Assembly (NCBI GenBank): GCA_016195085.1
Contig: JACQAG010000031.1
Coordinates: 62,001 to 126,000 of the forward strand
DNA length: 64,000 bases
Source: Pseudomonadota bacterium
GTDB taxonomy: Bacteria; Pseudomonadota; Alphaproteobacteria; SHVZ01
Direction of reading: 5' to 3'
In this document: in pieces, positions 19,596 through 30,108 of the stretch
Layout: the number at the start of each line of letters is the position of its first letter
Numbering within the stretch: the first letter of the stretch is position 1
Notes under the pieces: generated by a model
The model's input: only the letters and a program-made list of their open reading frames with translations
Databases searched by the model: none
What the model was told of the DNA's origin: nothing
Program-made: the position numbers and the translations under genes

Positions 19596-20483
19596 TTAGG
19601 GGAACACGATCTCCGCCCGCCGGTTGCGCGCCTCGCGCACGCCGTCGCCGGTCGGCACCAGGGGCTCGCTCTTGCCGCGGCCCACGGTTGCGACCTGGCC
19701 GGCAGGCAGGCCTTCGCGGACGAGGAAATCCTTCACCGCCGCAGCGCGGCGCTCGGATAGACGCTGGTTGTACGGCACCGTGCCCATGGTGTCGGTATGG
19801 CCGGTCACCATGATCCGAGTGGTTCCGGACTTCTTCGCGTTGTCCGCCGCATCCTTGAGGACGCGCGCCGCTTCGGGGGTGATGTCCGACTTGTCGAAGT
19901 CGAAGAACACCAGATAGGTGCGCGGCACCACCGGCGGCTGCGCGGCTGGTGCGGCTGGAGCGGGAGCGGGTGCCGCCGCCGCCGGCCTGGCTTCGAGCTC
20001 CGTCATCTGCCGGAGGAATTCGGCTCGGCATGAGGGGTTCGGGTCGCCTTCCCACTCATCCTCGATCCAGCAGTCGAACGAGGTCTGCGCCTTGGCCGCC
20101 GCGGCCGGTGCGCGGTCGCGCGCGCCGCCGTTCAGCACGTTGATCAACCGAGTCCGCGCCGCAGCGAGCTCGTCCGCCTTCGTTTGCGGCATGACATAGG
20201 TGCCGAGCCAGAAGACCTGCGGCGTGATCGTCACCTCGGCAGGCAGCACGGCTTCGCCCTTGGACGCGGCCAGCCCTTTGCGGGCGAACCAGTCGCCATG
20301 GGACCAATCGAATTCCTGGGTAGCTTCTTCCACCGCCAACTGTCTGTAATTGTCGGTCAGCGCCGCAGTGAACGGCTTACCCCCGAAAGTCGTGGCGCCG
20401 CGCAACGCCGTGACATCGCTGCCGATGCATCCGGCAAGCAATGCCAGCGCGGCAAAGCAGAGTAAGGTTTGCCATTTCTTCAT
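19596..20483 (-). CDS. OmpA-family outer-membrane lipoprotein
   Basis: A 295-residue protein with a lipoprotein signal: MKKWQTLLCFAALALLAGC, lipidated Cys19. A middle region of unknown fold, an Ala/Pro-rich linker (about 174-190) and a C-terminal OmpA-like peptidoglycan-binding domain follow. That domain has LVFFDFDKSDIT, VTGHTDTMG, NQRLSERRAAAVKDFL and the terminal NRRAEIVF. It would link the outer membrane to the cell wall. GGAG nine bases before the ATG at 20483 decides the start over the GTG five codons earlier. Confidence 0.9.
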   Translation of the reverse strand: MKKWQTLLCFAALALLAGCIGSDVTALRGATTFGGKPFTAALTDNYRQLAVEEATQEFDWSHGDWFARKGLAASKGEAVLPAEVTITPQVFWLGTYVMPQTKADELAAARTRLINVLNGGARDRAPAAAAKAQTSFDCWIEDEWEGDPNPSCRAEFLRQMTELEARPAAAAPAPAPAAPAAQPPVVPRTYLVFFDFDKSDITPEAARVLKDAADNAKKSGTTRIMVTGHTDTMGTVPYNQRLSERRAAAVKDFLVREGLPAGQVATVGRGKSEPLVPTGDGVREARNRRAEIVFP

Positions 20484-20960
20484 GTTGCTTTTCTCCACTG
20501 GGCTCCCCTGCAGGCCAACGCCTTGAGGTCACAAATTAGCACGGTTTCTCCTACGATCTCCCATCCGCAGCCTCACCGTCGCAGTCGCGGCCGAGGGAAC
20601 CAACACCCTAGCAACCGAGACTAACTCTGGTTTTGCCCGCCGCCCTCCTGGGCGAATGCGGGCATGGCCAGCCCCGACAGCGCCAGGCCGACGATCAGAC
20701 TTCTCGACACCACGGCTTCCTCGTTCTTCGATGCCCGGGGGCTGGTTTTTTGAGGCGGTGCGGATCCGCCCTCTTCCCGCCCTCCCTAGATGGCGGCGCA
20801 AGCATTGGTATTAATGGACTTTTTCAGCTCATATTGCAACGTACCGGAGTTCCAAACCCGTTGAGTGTTGCCCGCTCGCCACGGTCGGCCGTGCGCCGAA
20901 ACAGCGGAAATGTTAAACTTATTTTCCCTGACGTTGGTTTCTGCGGAGCGAGGGCAGGTC
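20484..20960. other. 477-base region between divergent envelope genes, with one tiny ORF
   Basis: The region separates the OmpA-family lipoprotein (leftward) from the SPOR lipoprotein (rightward). Besides the small minus-strand ORF at 20621-20713 it contains an AT-richer stretch near 20790-20850. That stretch could carry promoters, but I cannot place -35/-10 boxes with confidence. A 90-codon open frame on the minus strand here is arginine-rich and looks non-coding. Confidence 0.45.
20621..20713 (-). CDS. Possible 30-residue secreted peptide (mostly signal sequence)
   Basis: Preceded by GAGGA at a workable distance, two consecutive GTG codons open a frame with a short basic start, a hydrophobic core LIVGLALSGLAM and a good signal-peptidase site PAFAQ. 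Only about nine residues (QEGGGQNQS) follow before TAG. It is either a genuine tiny secreted peptide or the surviving N-terminus of a decayed exported protein. No continuation of the protein is visible in other frames after the stop. Nothing else identifies it. Confidence 0.35.
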   Translation of the reverse strand: MVSRSLIVGLALSGLAMPAFAQEGGGQNQS

Positions 20961-22259
20961 ATGCGCTTCATCGGATGGTCGATGCGAAGGGGTGGTCCCC
21001 TGAGCCGTGCCGTGTTGGCCGCTCTCCTCGTTCTGTCTCTTGACGGGTGCGCGTCCTGGTTCTCGCGCTCGACCGCGAAAGCCCCTGACGATGCCATGGC
21101 CGCGCCGGCGCCGAAGCCGGTCTACGCCGTCGGCGACAGCTACCTCTACGAGGACAACGGCAACCTCGTGCGCGAGCAGGTGATGGGCTTCAACGGCAGC
21201 CACGTCATCTGGTTCAACGATCGCGGCATGAGCTGGACCACCAATCCCGACATCGTCTCGCCGCCGCTCGCCTGGAGCGCCGATGCCCGTCTCGGCCCCG
21301 GCAGCCAGCATCTGTTCGGGGACCCCGGCGCGCTCTTCCCCTTGCAACCCGGTAAGAGCGTCAAGTTCCTCGTCGCCGGCTCGAGCGAGAACCTGCCCGA
21401 CGGGTGGCAAGCCGACAATGACTGCGCCGTGAAATCGCAGGAAAGCGTCAAGGTGAAGGCGGGTACCTTCGCCGCCTTTCGCATCGACTGCCGGCGCGGC
21501 GAGGTGACGGAAAGCCTGTTCTATGCGCCGATGGTCGAGAACTATGTGCTCCGGCTGCGCGCCCGGGCCGGCGCCGACCCGCATGAGCGCAAAGAGCTCG
21601 TCGACTTCCAATACGCCGCCATCCCCGAGCGCGCCGGCTCCCAGCAAATGGCCGACGCGGCGGCGACGGGAGACTTTCACCCGACGGAACCCGCCGGCGC
21701 CCATGCCGGTCCGGCCCAGACAGCAGCCGCATCCATGCCGGCCCCCTCCGATCTCGGCGCAAGGTTGACCCGCCTCGAGGCGGCCGTGGCCAAGCTGGAA
21801 AAGCAGAACATGGCGATGGCCCCCACTGCGGCCGCCATGGCGCCCACACCTTCCGGACGGCAGCCGGCAAGGCTGTCTCCCCAACAGGCAGCGCACGGGG
21901 CGGCACCCGCGGCGCATGGCGCGGCGCCGGCAGCCCACGAAGCCGCCGCTCAGCCGATGGAAGCCAAGACCGCGAGCGCATCCGCCAGCGCCGGTGGCGA
22001 ACGCTTCGGTGTGCACCTCGCCTCATACCGCTCCGTTGCCGTGGCGCAGGATGGCTGGACCAAGCTCGCCCGCAGCTTCCCCGACCTCCTGGGCCATGCC
22101 GATCACCGCACCACGGAGTTCGACCCGGGAGACGGCCGCGGCGTGTTCGTCCGGCTGCTTGCTGGACCCTATGCGGAACGCGCCGAGGCGACCAAGCTCT
22201 GCCGTGAGCTGCAGGCAAAACAGCTTTTCTGCCGGGTGGTCAGCCTGGGACCGGCCTAG
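20961..22259 (+). CDS. SPOR-domain lipoprotein
   Basis: A 432-residue protein. The N-terminal MRFIGWSMRRGGPLSRAVLAALLVLSLDGC-type signal, split here as RAVLAALLVL plus SLDGC, ends in a lipobox-like cysteine (Cys30). A globular part without a family I recognise follows (about 45-225). After it come a short coiled-coil segment (LGARLTRLEAAVAKLEKQN) and an Ala/His/Pro-rich linker with a repeated AAPAAHG unit. The C-terminal SPOR domain covers about 345-432 (FGVHLASYRSVAVAQDGW, FVRLLAGPYA). SPOR domains bind denuded septal peptidoglycan, so an envelope or division role is likely. An upstream start in frame exists but lacks a signal. Confidence 0.82.
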   Translation: MRFIGWSMRRGGPLSRAVLAALLVLSLDGCASWFSRSTAKAPDDAMAAPAPKPVYAVGDSYLYEDNGNLVREQVMGFNGSHVIWFNDRGMSWTTNPDIVSPPLAWSADARLGPGSQHLFGDPGALFPLQPGKSVKFLVAGSSENLPDGWQADNDCAVKSQESVKVKAGTFAAFRIDCRRGEVTESLFYAPMVENYVLRLRARAGADPHERKELVDFQYAAIPERAGSQQMADAAATGDFHPTEPAGAHAGPAQTAAASMPAPSDLGARLTRLEAAVAKLEKQNMAMAPTAAAMAPTPSGRQPARLSPQQAAHGAAPAAHGAAPAAHEAAAQPMEAKTASASASAGGERFGVHLASYRSVAVAQDGWTKLARSFPDLLGHADHRTTEFDPGDGRGVFVRLLAGPYAERAEATKLCRELQAKQLFCRVVSLGPA

Positions 22260-22271
22260 CCTCCGGGCCAC

Positions 22272-22994
22272 TCACTTGACCTTGCAACGCTCCGCCGAGA
22301 CCTGGATGAAGCCCCGCGGGCCGGCCGACAACGCGAATCGGTGCCTGGTCTGACCGACCACGACCGCGTGCTGCAAGGGTAGCTTGCCGGCGGCCTCGCT
22401 GCCGCGGCCTCCGGGTTCGGCGAACTTGACCGTCACCGGCTCGCCGGGATCGAACCACGCCTCCTGACGACCCTCGGCATTCCGCGTGGCGGCTCCTTGG
22501 GCGCTGAGCGTGAGCGTGCCGCCGGCAAACCCGACCGACATGCCCGGCCGCTCGCCTGCAATCGGCGTGCGCACCAGGAATCGCTTGATTTCCGGGGGCT
22601 CGCACTCCTCGCCGACCGGGCCGACGGCTGCCAGCAATGCCGCCAGCCGCTGCGGGTCGATCCCGGCGTCGAGCTGACGCCGGAGGCCTTGGATCAGCTC
22701 GCGCGGAACACCCGAACTCGACTCGTTTGCTAGACGGTCGCCGAGCTCGGCCAACTGCGACAAGGCGGCCTTATTTTCCGTGGCCAGGCGACGATTGGCC
22801 TCGTCCAGACGTTGGTTGGCTTGCGCCAGGCGGGCCATGTCTTCGGTCAAGCGCGTATTGCGGCCGCGTTCATCCTCCACGCCCAGCTGAAAGGCGAACA
22901 GGCCGATGCCGGCTGCCAGCAGGACGAGCGCTCCCCAACGCAGCAGCCTGAAGCTGCGGGAATTGCGCTCGTTACCGAAACGACCAGGCCCCAT
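22272..22994 (-). CDS. Membrane-anchored coiled-coil protein of unknown function
   Basis: A 240-residue protein with a basic N-terminus (FGNERNSRSFRLLRW), one membrane helix (about 20-37, GALVLLAAGIGLFAFQLG) and a heptad-rich coiled coil (about 48-90, LAQANQRLDEANRRLATENK). The C-terminal beta-rich domain has two cysteines. The layout suggests a single-pass inner-membrane protein with its C-terminal domain in the periplasm. It resembles small coiled-coil membrane proteins of the DUF6776 type, but I am not sure of the family. It ends 12 bases from the convergent SPOR-lipoprotein gene. Confidence 0.75.
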   Translation of the reverse strand: MGPGRFGNERNSRSFRLLRWGALVLLAAGIGLFAFQLGVEDERGRNTRLTEDMARLAQANQRLDEANRRLATENKAALSQLAELGDRLANESSSGVPRELIQGLRRQLDAGIDPQRLAALLAAVGPVGEECEPPEIKRFLVRTPIAGERPGMSVGFAGGTLTLSAQGAATRNAEGRQEAWFDPGEPVTVKFAEPGGRGSEAAGKLPLQHAVVVGQTRHRFALSAGPRGFIQVSAERCKVK

Positions 22995-23192
22995 GCCCGA
23001 TGATCCTGCCTCACATTGCTTAACGCGACGTCAACCGGGGACCGGTCCGGCGCCATCGCGCCGCGGCTCCCCGATGGATGTACCGCAACGGCTGCGTTGC
23101 GCCTAGCTCGCTTGGCGTCTGCGGGCGGCGCCGGCAAGCGCGGGCCGCCGCACCGTCTCACGGCTCTATGGTCGGCGCCGTTGCTCCCGCCT

Positions 23193-24125
23193 ATGCTCGC
23201 CGCATTGCCGCACGAGCCCTCAGAACGCCCCGCCCCGCCTGGTCCGGCCCCCACCGACCAGCCGGGCAAGGCCATTCTCCTCATGCTCTCGGCGGTTCTC
23301 ACCTTCAATCTGCTCGATTCCTCGGCCAAGTGGCTGACCGGCGGGTATCCCGTGGCGATGGTCGTTTGGTCCCGCTACGTCTTCAGCGTGCTGCTGATGC
23401 TGGCGGCGGTCCCTTGGCTCGGCGGTCTGTCGGCGCTGCGCACCAGGCGCCCGGCGATGCAGGCCGTGCGCGGCGTCCTGCTGCTCGCCTGCACGATCCT
23501 GTTCATGACGGCGATCGCCTACATTCCGCTCGCCACCGCCACCGCGATCGGCTTCGCCTCGCCGCTCTTCGTGACCGCACTGTCGATCCCGCTCTTGGGC
23601 GAGCGGGTGGGCCCGCGCCGTTGGGCTGCGGTGCTCGCCGGCTTCGCCGGGGTCGTCATCGTCATCCGCCCCGGTCTCGGCAGCGTCCATTGGGCCACGG
23701 TACTGCCGCTCCTGATGGCTATCTGCTATGCCGCCTACCAGATCCTCACCCGCATGCTGCGGGTGAGCGAGGGGCCCTTCGCCTCGCTGTTCTATCCGGC
23801 ACTCCTGGGCGCGCTCCTCGCCTCGGCGGCCGTGCCGTTCTTCTGGGTGACGCCCAGGTGGCCGGATCTCGGGCTCATGGCGCTGATGGGGCTGTTTGGC
23901 GGCACCGGACACTTCATCATGATCCGCGCCTTCGCATTGGCGCCGGTGTCCACTCTGGCGCCCTTCGCCTACTGCCAGATCATCGGTGCGGCGGGCCTGG
24001 GCTACGCCATCTTCGGCGACCTGCCGGATTGGCCGACGGGGGTCGGAACGGCGGTGATCGTCGCCAGCGGGATCTACGTTTGGCACCGCGAAGCGGTGCT
24101 CCGGGGAGCGGCCCGGCAATCGTAG
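23193..24125 (+). CDS. DMT/EamA-family transporter
   Basis: A 310-residue inner-membrane protein with ten predicted helices in two EamA repeats: VLTFNLLDSSAKWLTGGYPV, RGVLLLACTILFMTAIAYIP, TATAIGFASPLFVTALSIPL, then the second repeat ending YCQIIGAAGLGYAIFGDLPD. Such proteins export metabolites or amino acids; the cargo is not predictable. The start at 23193 gives a normal N-terminus; the frame is open 59 codons further up, but with arginine-rich, non-hydrophobic sequence. It is closely similar in plan to the DMT gene at 46500-47426. Confidence 0.88.
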   Translation: MLAALPHEPSERPAPPGPAPTDQPGKAILLMLSAVLTFNLLDSSAKWLTGGYPVAMVVWSRYVFSVLLMLAAVPWLGGLSALRTRRPAMQAVRGVLLLACTILFMTAIAYIPLATATAIGFASPLFVTALSIPLLGERVGPRRWAAVLAGFAGVVIVIRPGLGSVHWATVLPLLMAICYAAYQILTRMLRVSEGPFASLFYPALLGALLASAAVPFFWVTPRWPDLGLMALMGLFGGTGHFIMIRAFALAPVSTLAPFAYCQIIGAAGLGYAIFGDLPDWPTGVGTAVIVASGIYVWHREAVLRGAARQS

Positions 24126-24237
24126 CAGTTCCTCCGGTCGCACGGTGGACCAGCAACACGGCCTATGCGGGGCTTTCTCCCGCCTGATAAGCTAGCCCCG
24201 GCCTGATTGGACGCGAGCGCTATACAGGGAGGCTTCA

Positions 24238-25251
24238 ATGATCCGTCGCTTCGTCGCCGCCGCCGCCTTGGGGGCGGCACTGACCGCACTGCCGCCGACG
24301 ACTGAGAATGCCGCTGCCGAGGATTTCGTGCCCGCCATTCTCTTCGACATGGGCGGCAAGTTCGACAAATCCTTCAACGAAGCCGCCTACAACGGGGCGG
24401 AGCGCTTCAAGAAGGAGACCGGGATCGCCTACCGCGAGTTCGAGATCACCAACGAGGCGCAGCGCACCCAGGCCCTGCAACGCCTGGCCAGACGCGGCAG
24501 CGGCGGCCTCGGCGCCAACATCGTGGTCGCCATCGGTTTCGCCTTCACCACGCCCTTGACCCAAATCGCCAAGGAATTTCCCGACACCAAGTTCGTCATC
24601 ATCGATTCCGTCGTCGACGCGCCCAATGTGCAGTCGATCGTATTCCGCGAGCACGAGGGTTCCTTCCTCGTCGGCATGGTCGCGGCCATGGCGACCAAGA
24701 CCGGCAAGGTCGGCTTCGTCGGCGGCATGGACATCCCGCTCATCCGCAAGTTCGCCCTGGGCTATGTCGAAGGGGCGAAGCACGTGACGGCGAACATCGA
24801 GGTGTTCCAGAACATGACCGGCACCACGCCGTCGGCGTGGAACGATCCGACCAAAGGCGGCGAGCTCGCCCGCAGCCAGTTCGACCGCGGGGCCGATGTG
24901 ATCTACGCCGCCGCCGGCGCCACCGGTCTCGGCGTGCTGCAGGCCGCCAAGGATTCGGGCAAGTACTCGATCGGCGTCGATTCCAACCAGAACTACCTGC
25001 ACCCCGGCAGCGTGCTCACCTCGATGATCAAGCGCGTCGACGTGGCCGTCTACAATGCGGTGAAGACGGCGCGCGAGGGCACCTGGAAATCCGGGATGAG
25101 CAGCCTCGGGCTGGCCGAGGACGGCGTCGGCTATGCCATCGACGACAATAACCGCAAGCTGATCACGCCGGACATGGAGGCGAAGGTCGATGCAGCGCGC
25201 AAGGACATTATCGCCGGCAAGATCAAGGTGACGGACTACACGGCCCGCTAA
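24238..25251 (+). CDS. BMP-family nucleoside-binding lipoprotein-like periplasmic protein
   Basis: A 337-residue binding protein of the basic-membrane-protein (BMP/PnrA) family, which binds nucleosides. It has a signal peptide (MIRRFVAAAALGAALTALPP) without a lipobox cysteine. Family segments follow: AILFDMGGKFDKSFNEAAYN, NIVVAIGFAFTTPL, HEGSFLVGMVAA, GKVGFVGGMDIPLI and GADVIYAAAGATGLGVLQAA. GGAGG five bases before the ATG. It is the first gene of the nucleoside operon, 18 bases ahead of the ATPase gene, and delivers substrate to the two permeases. Confidence 0.92.
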   Translation: MIRRFVAAAALGAALTALPPTTENAAAEDFVPAILFDMGGKFDKSFNEAAYNGAERFKKETGIAYREFEITNEAQRTQALQRLARRGSGGLGANIVVAIGFAFTTPLTQIAKEFPDTKFVIIDSVVDAPNVQSIVFREHEGSFLVGMVAAMATKTGKVGFVGGMDIPLIRKFALGYVEGAKHVTANIEVFQNMTGTTPSAWNDPTKGGELARSQFDRGADVIYAAAGATGLGVLQAAKDSGKYSIGVDSNQNYLHPGSVLTSMIKRVDVAVYNAVKTAREGTWKSGMSSLGLAEDGVGYAIDDNNRKLITPDMEAKVDAARKDIIAGKIKVTDYTAR

Positions 25252-25269
25252 GGCACCGGGATCGGCGGC

Positions 25270-26807
<1,538 letters not shown>

Positions 26808-26811
<4 letters not shown>

Positions 26812-27932
26812 GCGCGGCCGCGCCCGGGGCCGGAACCCGGCCGGCCGGCCCCCCCCCGCGCTGGGTCGGGCTGGCGCTGGTACCCGTCGTCAACCTGCTG
26901 GCCGCGCTCGTGGCCTCCGGCGCCATCGTGCTGGCGGTCGGCGAGAACCCACTCGAGGCGATGCAGGTCTTGGTCACCGGCGCGTTCGGCGACGGCGAGT
27001 CCTGGGGCTACACGCTCTTCTATGCGACGAACTTCATTTTTGCCGGCCTGGCCGTCGCCGTCGCCTTCCATGCCGGTCTCTTCAACATCGGCGGCGAGGG
27101 TCAGGCCTATATCGGCGGCCTCGGCGTCGGCCTGGCGTGCCTTGCCTTCGGCGGCTGGCCGTTCTGGTTCGTGCTGCCGATGGCGCTCGCCGCCGCCATG
27201 CTCTTCGGCGCCGGCTGGGCCTACCTTCCCGGATATCTGCAGGCCTACCGCGGCAGCCACATCGTCATCACCACGATCATGTTCAACTTCCTCGCCTCGG
27301 CGCTGATGACCTATCTCATGGTGAACGTGCTGATCGTGCCGGGCCAGCAATCGCCGGAGAGCCGGGTCTTCGATGCATCCGCGCAATTGCCGAGCCTGCA
27401 TGAGGTCCTGGGCCGGCTCAATATCGACGTCGCCGTCTCGCCGCTCAACCTTGCCTTCCCGATCGCGCTCATCGCATCGGCCATGGTATGGGGATTCATC
27501 TGGCACACCAGCGGCGGCTACGCGCTTCGCGTCGTCGGCAAGAGCGAGCGCGCGGCGGTCTATGCCGGCATCTCGCCGTCGCGCAACATCGTCCTCGCCA
27601 TGGCGCTGTCGGGAGCGCTGGCAGGGCTGGTCGGCATCAACGAGATCATGGGCGTGCAGCATCGGCTCATCCTCAGCTTCACCGGCGGGGTCGGCTATGT
27701 CGGCATCGCGGTGGCGCTCATGGGTCGCAATCACCCGGTCGGCATCTGCCTTGCCGCCGTGCTGTTCGGCGCGCTCTACCAAGGCGGCTCCGAGCTCGCC
27801 TTCGTCATGCCCAATATCAGCCGCGAGATGGTGGTGGTGATCCAGGGGCTGGTCATTCTGTTTTGCGGCGCGCTCGAGCATCTCTTCCAACCGACGCTCA
27901 ACTCGCTGTTCCGTGGGCGCGCGGCACCGTGA
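26808..27932 (+). CDS. Nucleoside ABC transporter, permease 1 (YufP/NupB-like)
   Basis: A 374-residue BPD_transp_2 permease with about nine to ten helices. Typical segments: GLAVAVAFHAGLFNIGGEGQ, GSHIVITTIMFNFLASALM, and GGYALRVVGKSERAAVYAGI. The long cytoplasm-to-periplasm loop after NFLAS (about 155-200) is characteristic of YufP-type subunits. It starts with GTG overlapping the ATPase stop and ends overlapping the second permease, again as GTGA. Confidence 0.92.
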
Positions 27933-28903
27933 ACGAAACCTTCCTCATCGTCACGCTGATGAGTGCCGCCACCATCCGGGTCGCGACACCCTTGGTGCTG
28001 GCAGCGCTGGGCGGGCTTTTCGTCGAGCGCTCGGGCGTGGTCGATGTCGGGCTCGAAGGCAAGATGCTGGGCGCCGCCTTCGCCGCTGCGGCAACGGCGG
28101 CGGTGACCGGTTCTGCCTGGCTCGGCCTCGCGGCCGCGATCCTGGCGGGGGTGGCGCTGTCGCTCATCCACGCCTTCGCCTCGGTGACGCACCACGGCAA
28201 CCAGGTGGTTGCCGGCATGGCGCTCAACATCATGGTTGCGGGGCTGTGCCCGGTCCTGGCGAATGCCTGGTTCAAGCAAGCGGGCCAGACCCCGATCCTC
28301 GCCAGTACGGCGCGTTTCGGCCCGATCGATCTGCCGTTTTCCGCCGCGCTGGCCCCGGTGCCGATCCTCGGACCGATCTACCACGACGTGGTGAGCGGCC
28401 ATAACATTCTCGTCTACCTGACCGCCGCCGTGGTGCCGCTCGCGGCCTGGATTCTCTACCGGACGACCTTCGGCCTCCGGCTCAGGGCGGTCGGCGAGAA
28501 CCCGGCCGCGGTCGACACCGCCGGGATCTCCGTCCCGCGCCTGCGCTATCAGGCGCTGATCATCTGCGGGGTCCTGTCCGGCATCGCCGGCGCCTATCTC
28601 TCGACCGCGCACAATGCCGGATTCATCCGCGACATGACCGCCGGCAAAGGCTATCTCGCCTTGGCCGCGCTCATCTTCGGCAAATGGCGGCCGCTGCCGA
28701 CCTTGATCGCCTGCCTGATCTTCGCCTTCACCGATGCCTTGCAGATCCGGCTCCAGGGCGTGGAGCTGCCGCTGGTCGGCGCCATCCCGGTGCAGGCGAT
28801 CCAAGCCCTGCCTTACCTGTTGACCGTGCTGCTGCTCGCCGGGTTCGTCGGCAAGTCGATCGCGCCCAAGGCAAGCGGCATACCCTATTTGAAAGAGCGA
28901 TGA
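27929..28903 (+). CDS. Nucleoside ABC transporter, permease 2 (YufQ/NupC-like)
   Basis: A 324-residue BPD_transp_2 permease: TIRVATPLVLAALGGLFVER, VVDVGLEGKMLGAAFAAAAT, HHGNQVVAGMALNIMVAGLC and TFGLRLRAVGENPAAVDTAG are the conserved stretches. The GTG start at 27929 overlaps the first permease by four bases; the longer open frame upstream is a shadow within it. Its own ATGA end overlaps the start of the deaminase-phosphorylase gene, so uptake and catabolism are translationally coupled. Confidence 0.92.
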   Translation: MNETFLIVTLMSAATIRVATPLVLAALGGLFVERSGVVDVGLEGKMLGAAFAAAATAAVTGSAWLGLAAAILAGVALSLIHAFASVTHHGNQVVAGMALNIMVAGLCPVLANAWFKQAGQTPILASTARFGPIDLPFSAALAPVPILGPIYHDVVSGHNILVYLTAAVVPLAAWILYRTTFGLRLRAVGENPAAVDTAGISVPRLRYQALIICGVLSGIAGAYLSTAHNAGFIRDMTAGKGYLALAALIFGKWRPLPTLIACLIFAFTDALQIRLQGVELPLVGAIPVQAIQALPYLLTVLLLAGFVGKSIAPKASGIPYLKER

Positions 28904-30108
28904 GCAGCCTCGCCGAGATGATCCGCCGCGCCGCCGAAGCGCGCGAGCGCGCCTACGCGCCTTACTCGAAATTCCAGGTCGGCGCCTGCCTCAGAGGTGC
29001 CCGCGGCCAGCTCTATGCCGCTGCCAATGTCGAGAATGCCGCCTACCCGCAAGGCCAATGCGCCGAGGCCTCGGCAATCGGCATGATGATCGCCGCTGGC
29101 GAACGCCGCATCGTCGAGGCGGTGGTGATGGGCGGCGGCGACGGACTCTGCACGCCTTGCGGCGGCTGTCGCCAGCGCTTGCGCGAATTCGCCGACGATG
29201 GCCTGCCGATTCACATCTGCGGGCCCGAAGGGCTGCGGCGGACGGTCACTCTGGGGGAGCTGTTGCCGCTCTCCTTCGGACCGCATAATCTCGACCGTGC
29301 CGCTCCCGGCTCGCCCGACGCAGAGGCCGCCCAATCGGTGATCCAGGCGCGCCGGCCGGGATTCCTGCCCAGGCTTGCGATCATTCTCGGCAGCGGGCTC
29401 GGCCCGGTCGCCGACGCGATCGCCGATGCGATCGCCATCCCTTATAGCGAGCTCCCGGGCTTCCCGGAGACCAGTGTTCCTGGCCACGCCGGGCGGCTGG
29501 TGCTTGGGCGACTGGGCGGGCTCGGCGCAATCTGCCTGCAGGGGCGCGTGCATCTCTACGAGGGGGTGGCCGCCTCGGCAATGGCCGCGCCGATTGCGGC
29601 CATGCGCGCCCTGGGCGCGGAGATCCTGGTTCTGACCAATGCCGCGGGCTCACTTGACCCTGAGCTCGTCGAGGGCAGCCTGATGGCGATCTCCGACCAT
29701 ATCAACTTGCAGGGCGAGAGCCCGTTGCGCGGGCCGCGCTTCCTCGACATGACCGGAGCCTATGATGCGGATCTCCGGCTCCGGTTGAAACGCGCCGCCG
29801 CTGGCGCCGGCATCGCGCTCGCCGAAGGCGTCTACGTCGCTGTCCGCGGTCCGCAGTTCGAGACACCCGCAGAGATCACCGCTTTCCGGAAACTCGGCGC
29901 CCGGGCCGTCGGCATGTCGACGGCATGCGAGGCCATCGCCGCGCGTCAGGCCGGTCTCCGGGTGGTCGGCATCTCGATGATCACCAACCTTGCCGCGGGG
30001 CTCGTCGACAAGCCGGTCGACCATGCGGCGGTGGTAATGAAGGGAGGCGAGATCGCCGGCATGCTTGCTAAGCTGCTCGTCGCCTTCTCCGAGGAGCTCG
30101 GCTCATGA
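28900..30108 (+). CDS. Cytidine deaminase - purine nucleoside phosphorylase fusion protein
   Basis: A 402-residue two-domain enzyme in one uninterrupted frame. Residues 1 to about 130 are a cytidine deaminase: AYAPYSKFQVGACL, then the zinc site CAE (Cys54, Glu56) and PCGGCRQ (Cys87, Cys90). Residues about 150-402 are a purine nucleoside phosphorylase of the trimeric class: IILGSGLGPVAD, ETSVPGHAGRLVLG, GRVHLYEG, VLTNAAGSLDPEL, SDHINLQGESPLRG, GPQFETPAEI and GMSTACEAIAARQAG. A linker of about 20 residues joins them. Both domains look intact. It would deaminate imported (deoxy)cytidine and split purine nucleosides with phosphate. The start overlaps the permease stop (ATGA). Confidence 0.92.
   Translation: MSSLAEMIRRAAEARERAYAPYSKFQVGACLRGARGQLYAAANVENAAYPQGQCAEASAIGMMIAAGERRIVEAVVMGGGDGLCTPCGGCRQRLREFADDGLPIHICGPEGLRRTVTLGELLPLSFGPHNLDRAAPGSPDAEAAQSVIQARRPGFLPRLAIILGSGLGPVADAIADAIAIPYSELPGFPETSVPGHAGRLVLGRLGGLGAICLQGRVHLYEGVAASAMAAPIAAMRALGAEILVLTNAAGSLDPELVEGSLMAISDHINLQGESPLRGPRFLDMTGAYDADLRLRLKRAAAGAGIALAEGVYVAVRGPQFETPAEITAFRKLGARAVGMSTACEAIAARQAGLRVVGISMITNLAAGLVDKPVDHAAVVMKGGEIAGMLAKLLVAFSEELGS

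Noticed and set aside
20529-20801. 90-codon minus-strand ORF beside the tiny secreted peptide
   Set aside because: Arginine-rich, no start signal or domain, and it overlaps the better supported 30-codon frame. Probably random open frame.
24168-24200. Terminator hairpin CGGGGCT...AGCCCCG after the DMT gene
   Set aside because: Only a seven-base stem over a 19-base loop without a T-run, in the same space that must hold the nucleoside operon promoter. Too weak to list.
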